The translations under genes and the position numbers were made by a program. Below are positions 5,394 to 6,303 of a stretch of DNA of 6,303 bases, piece by piece; position 1 is the first letter of the stretch; every line of letters begins with the position of its first letter. The stretch spans positions 1 through 6,303 of the forward strand of contig JAOZNG010000071.1 of the NCBI GenBank assembly GCA_029933895.1. Reading direction: 5' to 3'. This stretch comes from an archaeon. Lineage in GTDB: Archaea; Altiarchaeota; Altiarchaeia; IMC4; QMZM01. Below the pieces are notes generated by a model, which saw only the letters and a program-made list of their open reading frames with translations, was not told the origin of the DNA and made no database searches.

Positions 5394-6303
5394 ATGGGTG
5401 GTGAGTCGAGCTCCAGGCGCGAGGTGATACTTCTTCTGGTACCTCTCTTAATCACTGTATTGTTCCGTTTCCCTAATCTCGAGTTGCTACCCTCCTGGAT
5501 GTGGGATGAGGGCGTGAACATGAATATCACATGGAATTTAGCTAATGGAAGAGCCCAGTGGTTTACTCTAATCTACCCTTTCATACCCCATCCTCCACTG
5601 TTTTTCATGGTCTCTGCTTTACTGCTGAAGCTTTCCGGCAACTACCTGGTTTATATGCGGCTGCTGGCTGCATTATACAGTGTCTGGACCACCTTTCTCC
5701 TGTATCTGCTGGGGAAGGAAGCCTTTGATTCCAGGACAGGATTTATTGCAGCATCACTTTTCGCTGTTTATCCCTGGGCAGTCTGCTTCAACAGGATGGC
5801 TTACGCAAACAACCAGCTGATGTTTCTCTATATCCTCACACTGTACCTGCTCCTGAGATTCCACAAAACAGGGGGCGAAAAATGGTTTATCCTGTCCGCA
5901 TTCACATCATCCCTGGCTTTATTGACGGAGTATACCGGCATAGCCCTGGTAGCCTCCGTCTTATATATATGCTATCTGAGGAGAAGGGATTTGCTGGTGA
6001 AGGCTCTTGTTTTATCCCTTGGACCATTCCTCCTTTTTATTGCTGTTATGCTGTTCCTGATGCCTGAAGCATTCATCCATGACCTCATTTTTACTCTGGA
6101 GAGATTCAGGAAGGCGATTATGGGATTGTTGATTGCTGCAGCCATCTATCTGCTATGTATGTATCCCCTGCGGAAGCAGGTATCTAATCTCCTGAAGCAG
6201 GTCACAACTCTTTACAGAAAGATTATCTTGGACGCTGTTCACTGGAGCAGGGAAACAAGCGAGAAGGAGAAGATATGGCGGGCGAGGATTAATCTAATGC
6301 TCT
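5394..6303 (+). CDS. GT-C fold glycosyltransferase, PMT/ArnT type (GT39/GT83-like), N-terminal part, 3' end outside window
   Basis: From ATG 5394 the frame is open to the right edge, giving 303 complete codons. These integral membrane enzymes transfer a sugar from a polyprenyl-phosphate donor to a protein or lipid on the outer face of the membrane. A short N-terminal tail precedes TM1 (about 11-24). The first outer loop then has MWDEGVNMNITWNLANG, with the adjacent acidic pair Asp38-Glu39 typical of GT-C catalytic or metal sites. HPPLFF at 66-71 matches the family PPL element. Further helices lie at about 86-107, 114-132, 140-155, 163-195, 202-224 and 241-258. The NRMAYANNQLMF stretch (133-144) is also typical of archaeal members. 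A basic, non-hydrophobic segment from about 259 to 303 (KQVSNLLKQV, WSRETSEKEKIW) looks cytoplasmic. The acceptor cannot be determined. The ATG has no Shine-Dalgarno; a TATA-like box 25 bases upstream suggests a leaderless mRNA. Confidence 0.85.
   Translation, partial: MGGESSSRREVILLLVPLLITVLFRFPNLELLPSWMWDEGVNMNITWNLANGRAQWFTLIYPFIPHPPLFFMVSALLLKLSGNYLVYMRLLAALYSVWTTFLLYLLGKEAFDSRTGFIAASLFAVYPWAVCFNRMAYANNQLMFLYILTLYLLLRFHKTGGEKWFILSAFTSSLALLTEYTGIALVASVLYICYLRRRDLLVKALVLSLGPFLLFIAVMLFLMPEAFIHDLIFTLERFRKAIMGLLIAAAIYLLCMYPLRKQVSNLLKQVTTLYRKIILDAVHWSRETSEKEKIWRARINLML

Noticed and set aside
5882..6067. Plus-strand ORF of 61 codons inside the glycosyltransferase gene
   Set aside because: It is an out-of-frame shadow; the frame from ATG 5394 continues through the region with a coherent multi-helix membrane protein.
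1..6303. CRISPR array, tRNA, C/D box RNA, insertion sequence or defence system
   Set aside because: By eye I saw no regularly spaced repeats, no cloverleaf with a T-loop consensus, no paired C and D boxes with suitable spacing, and no transposase or nuclease signatures.

Overview
The window is archaeal chromosomal DNA. The decisive gene is a class-1 release factor of the aRF1/eRF1 family, with NIKS, YxCxxxF and GGQ motifs. This type does not occur in bacteria. An archaeal-type phenylalanyl-tRNA synthetase beta chain, TATA-like boxes close to start codons, mostly absent Shine-Dalgarno sequences and U-tract terminators agree. The lineage cannot be fixed from this sequence alone.

Layout. Bases 1-422 (+) hold the 3' end of a PHP-domain metal-dependent phosphoesterase whose start lies outside the window. 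It meets tail to tail, with a 9-base overlap, a run of four genes on the minus strand. In transcription order these are a PAP2/Aur1-type integral membrane phosphatase or phosphotransferase (5209-4112), a phenylalanyl-tRNA synthetase beta-chain gene containing only the C-terminal half (4040-3198), release factor aRF1 (3168-2074), and a secreted, single-pass membrane protein of unknown function (2027-414). Spacings within the run are 71, 29 and 46 bases; possible terminators lie after the PAP2 and aRF1 genes, so it is probably not one simple operon. Divergent from the PAP2 gene, across a 184-base AT-rich promoter region, a GT-C fold glycosyltransferase of the PMT/ArnT type starts at 5394 (+) and runs off the right edge.

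How the genes fit together. The middle pair is translation machinery: charging of tRNA-Phe and termination. The right-hand divergent pair suggests lipid-linked sugar or polar-lipid chemistry at the membrane, because PMT-type enzymes use polyprenyl-phosphate sugars and PAP2 enzymes act on lipid phosphates; this link is inference. The left-hand membrane protein has a signal peptide, a large extracellular part with N-glycosylation sequons, one transmembrane helix and a cytoplasmic DUF11-like beta domain.

The most noteworthy feature is the half-length pheT. It begins almost exactly at the boundary before the B5 domain, and the upstream DNA is occupied by an unrelated intact gene. The B1 and B3/B4 (editing) part must therefore be encoded elsewhere or be missing. 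I see no CRISPR array, tRNA, rRNA, insertion sequence or obvious defence system.
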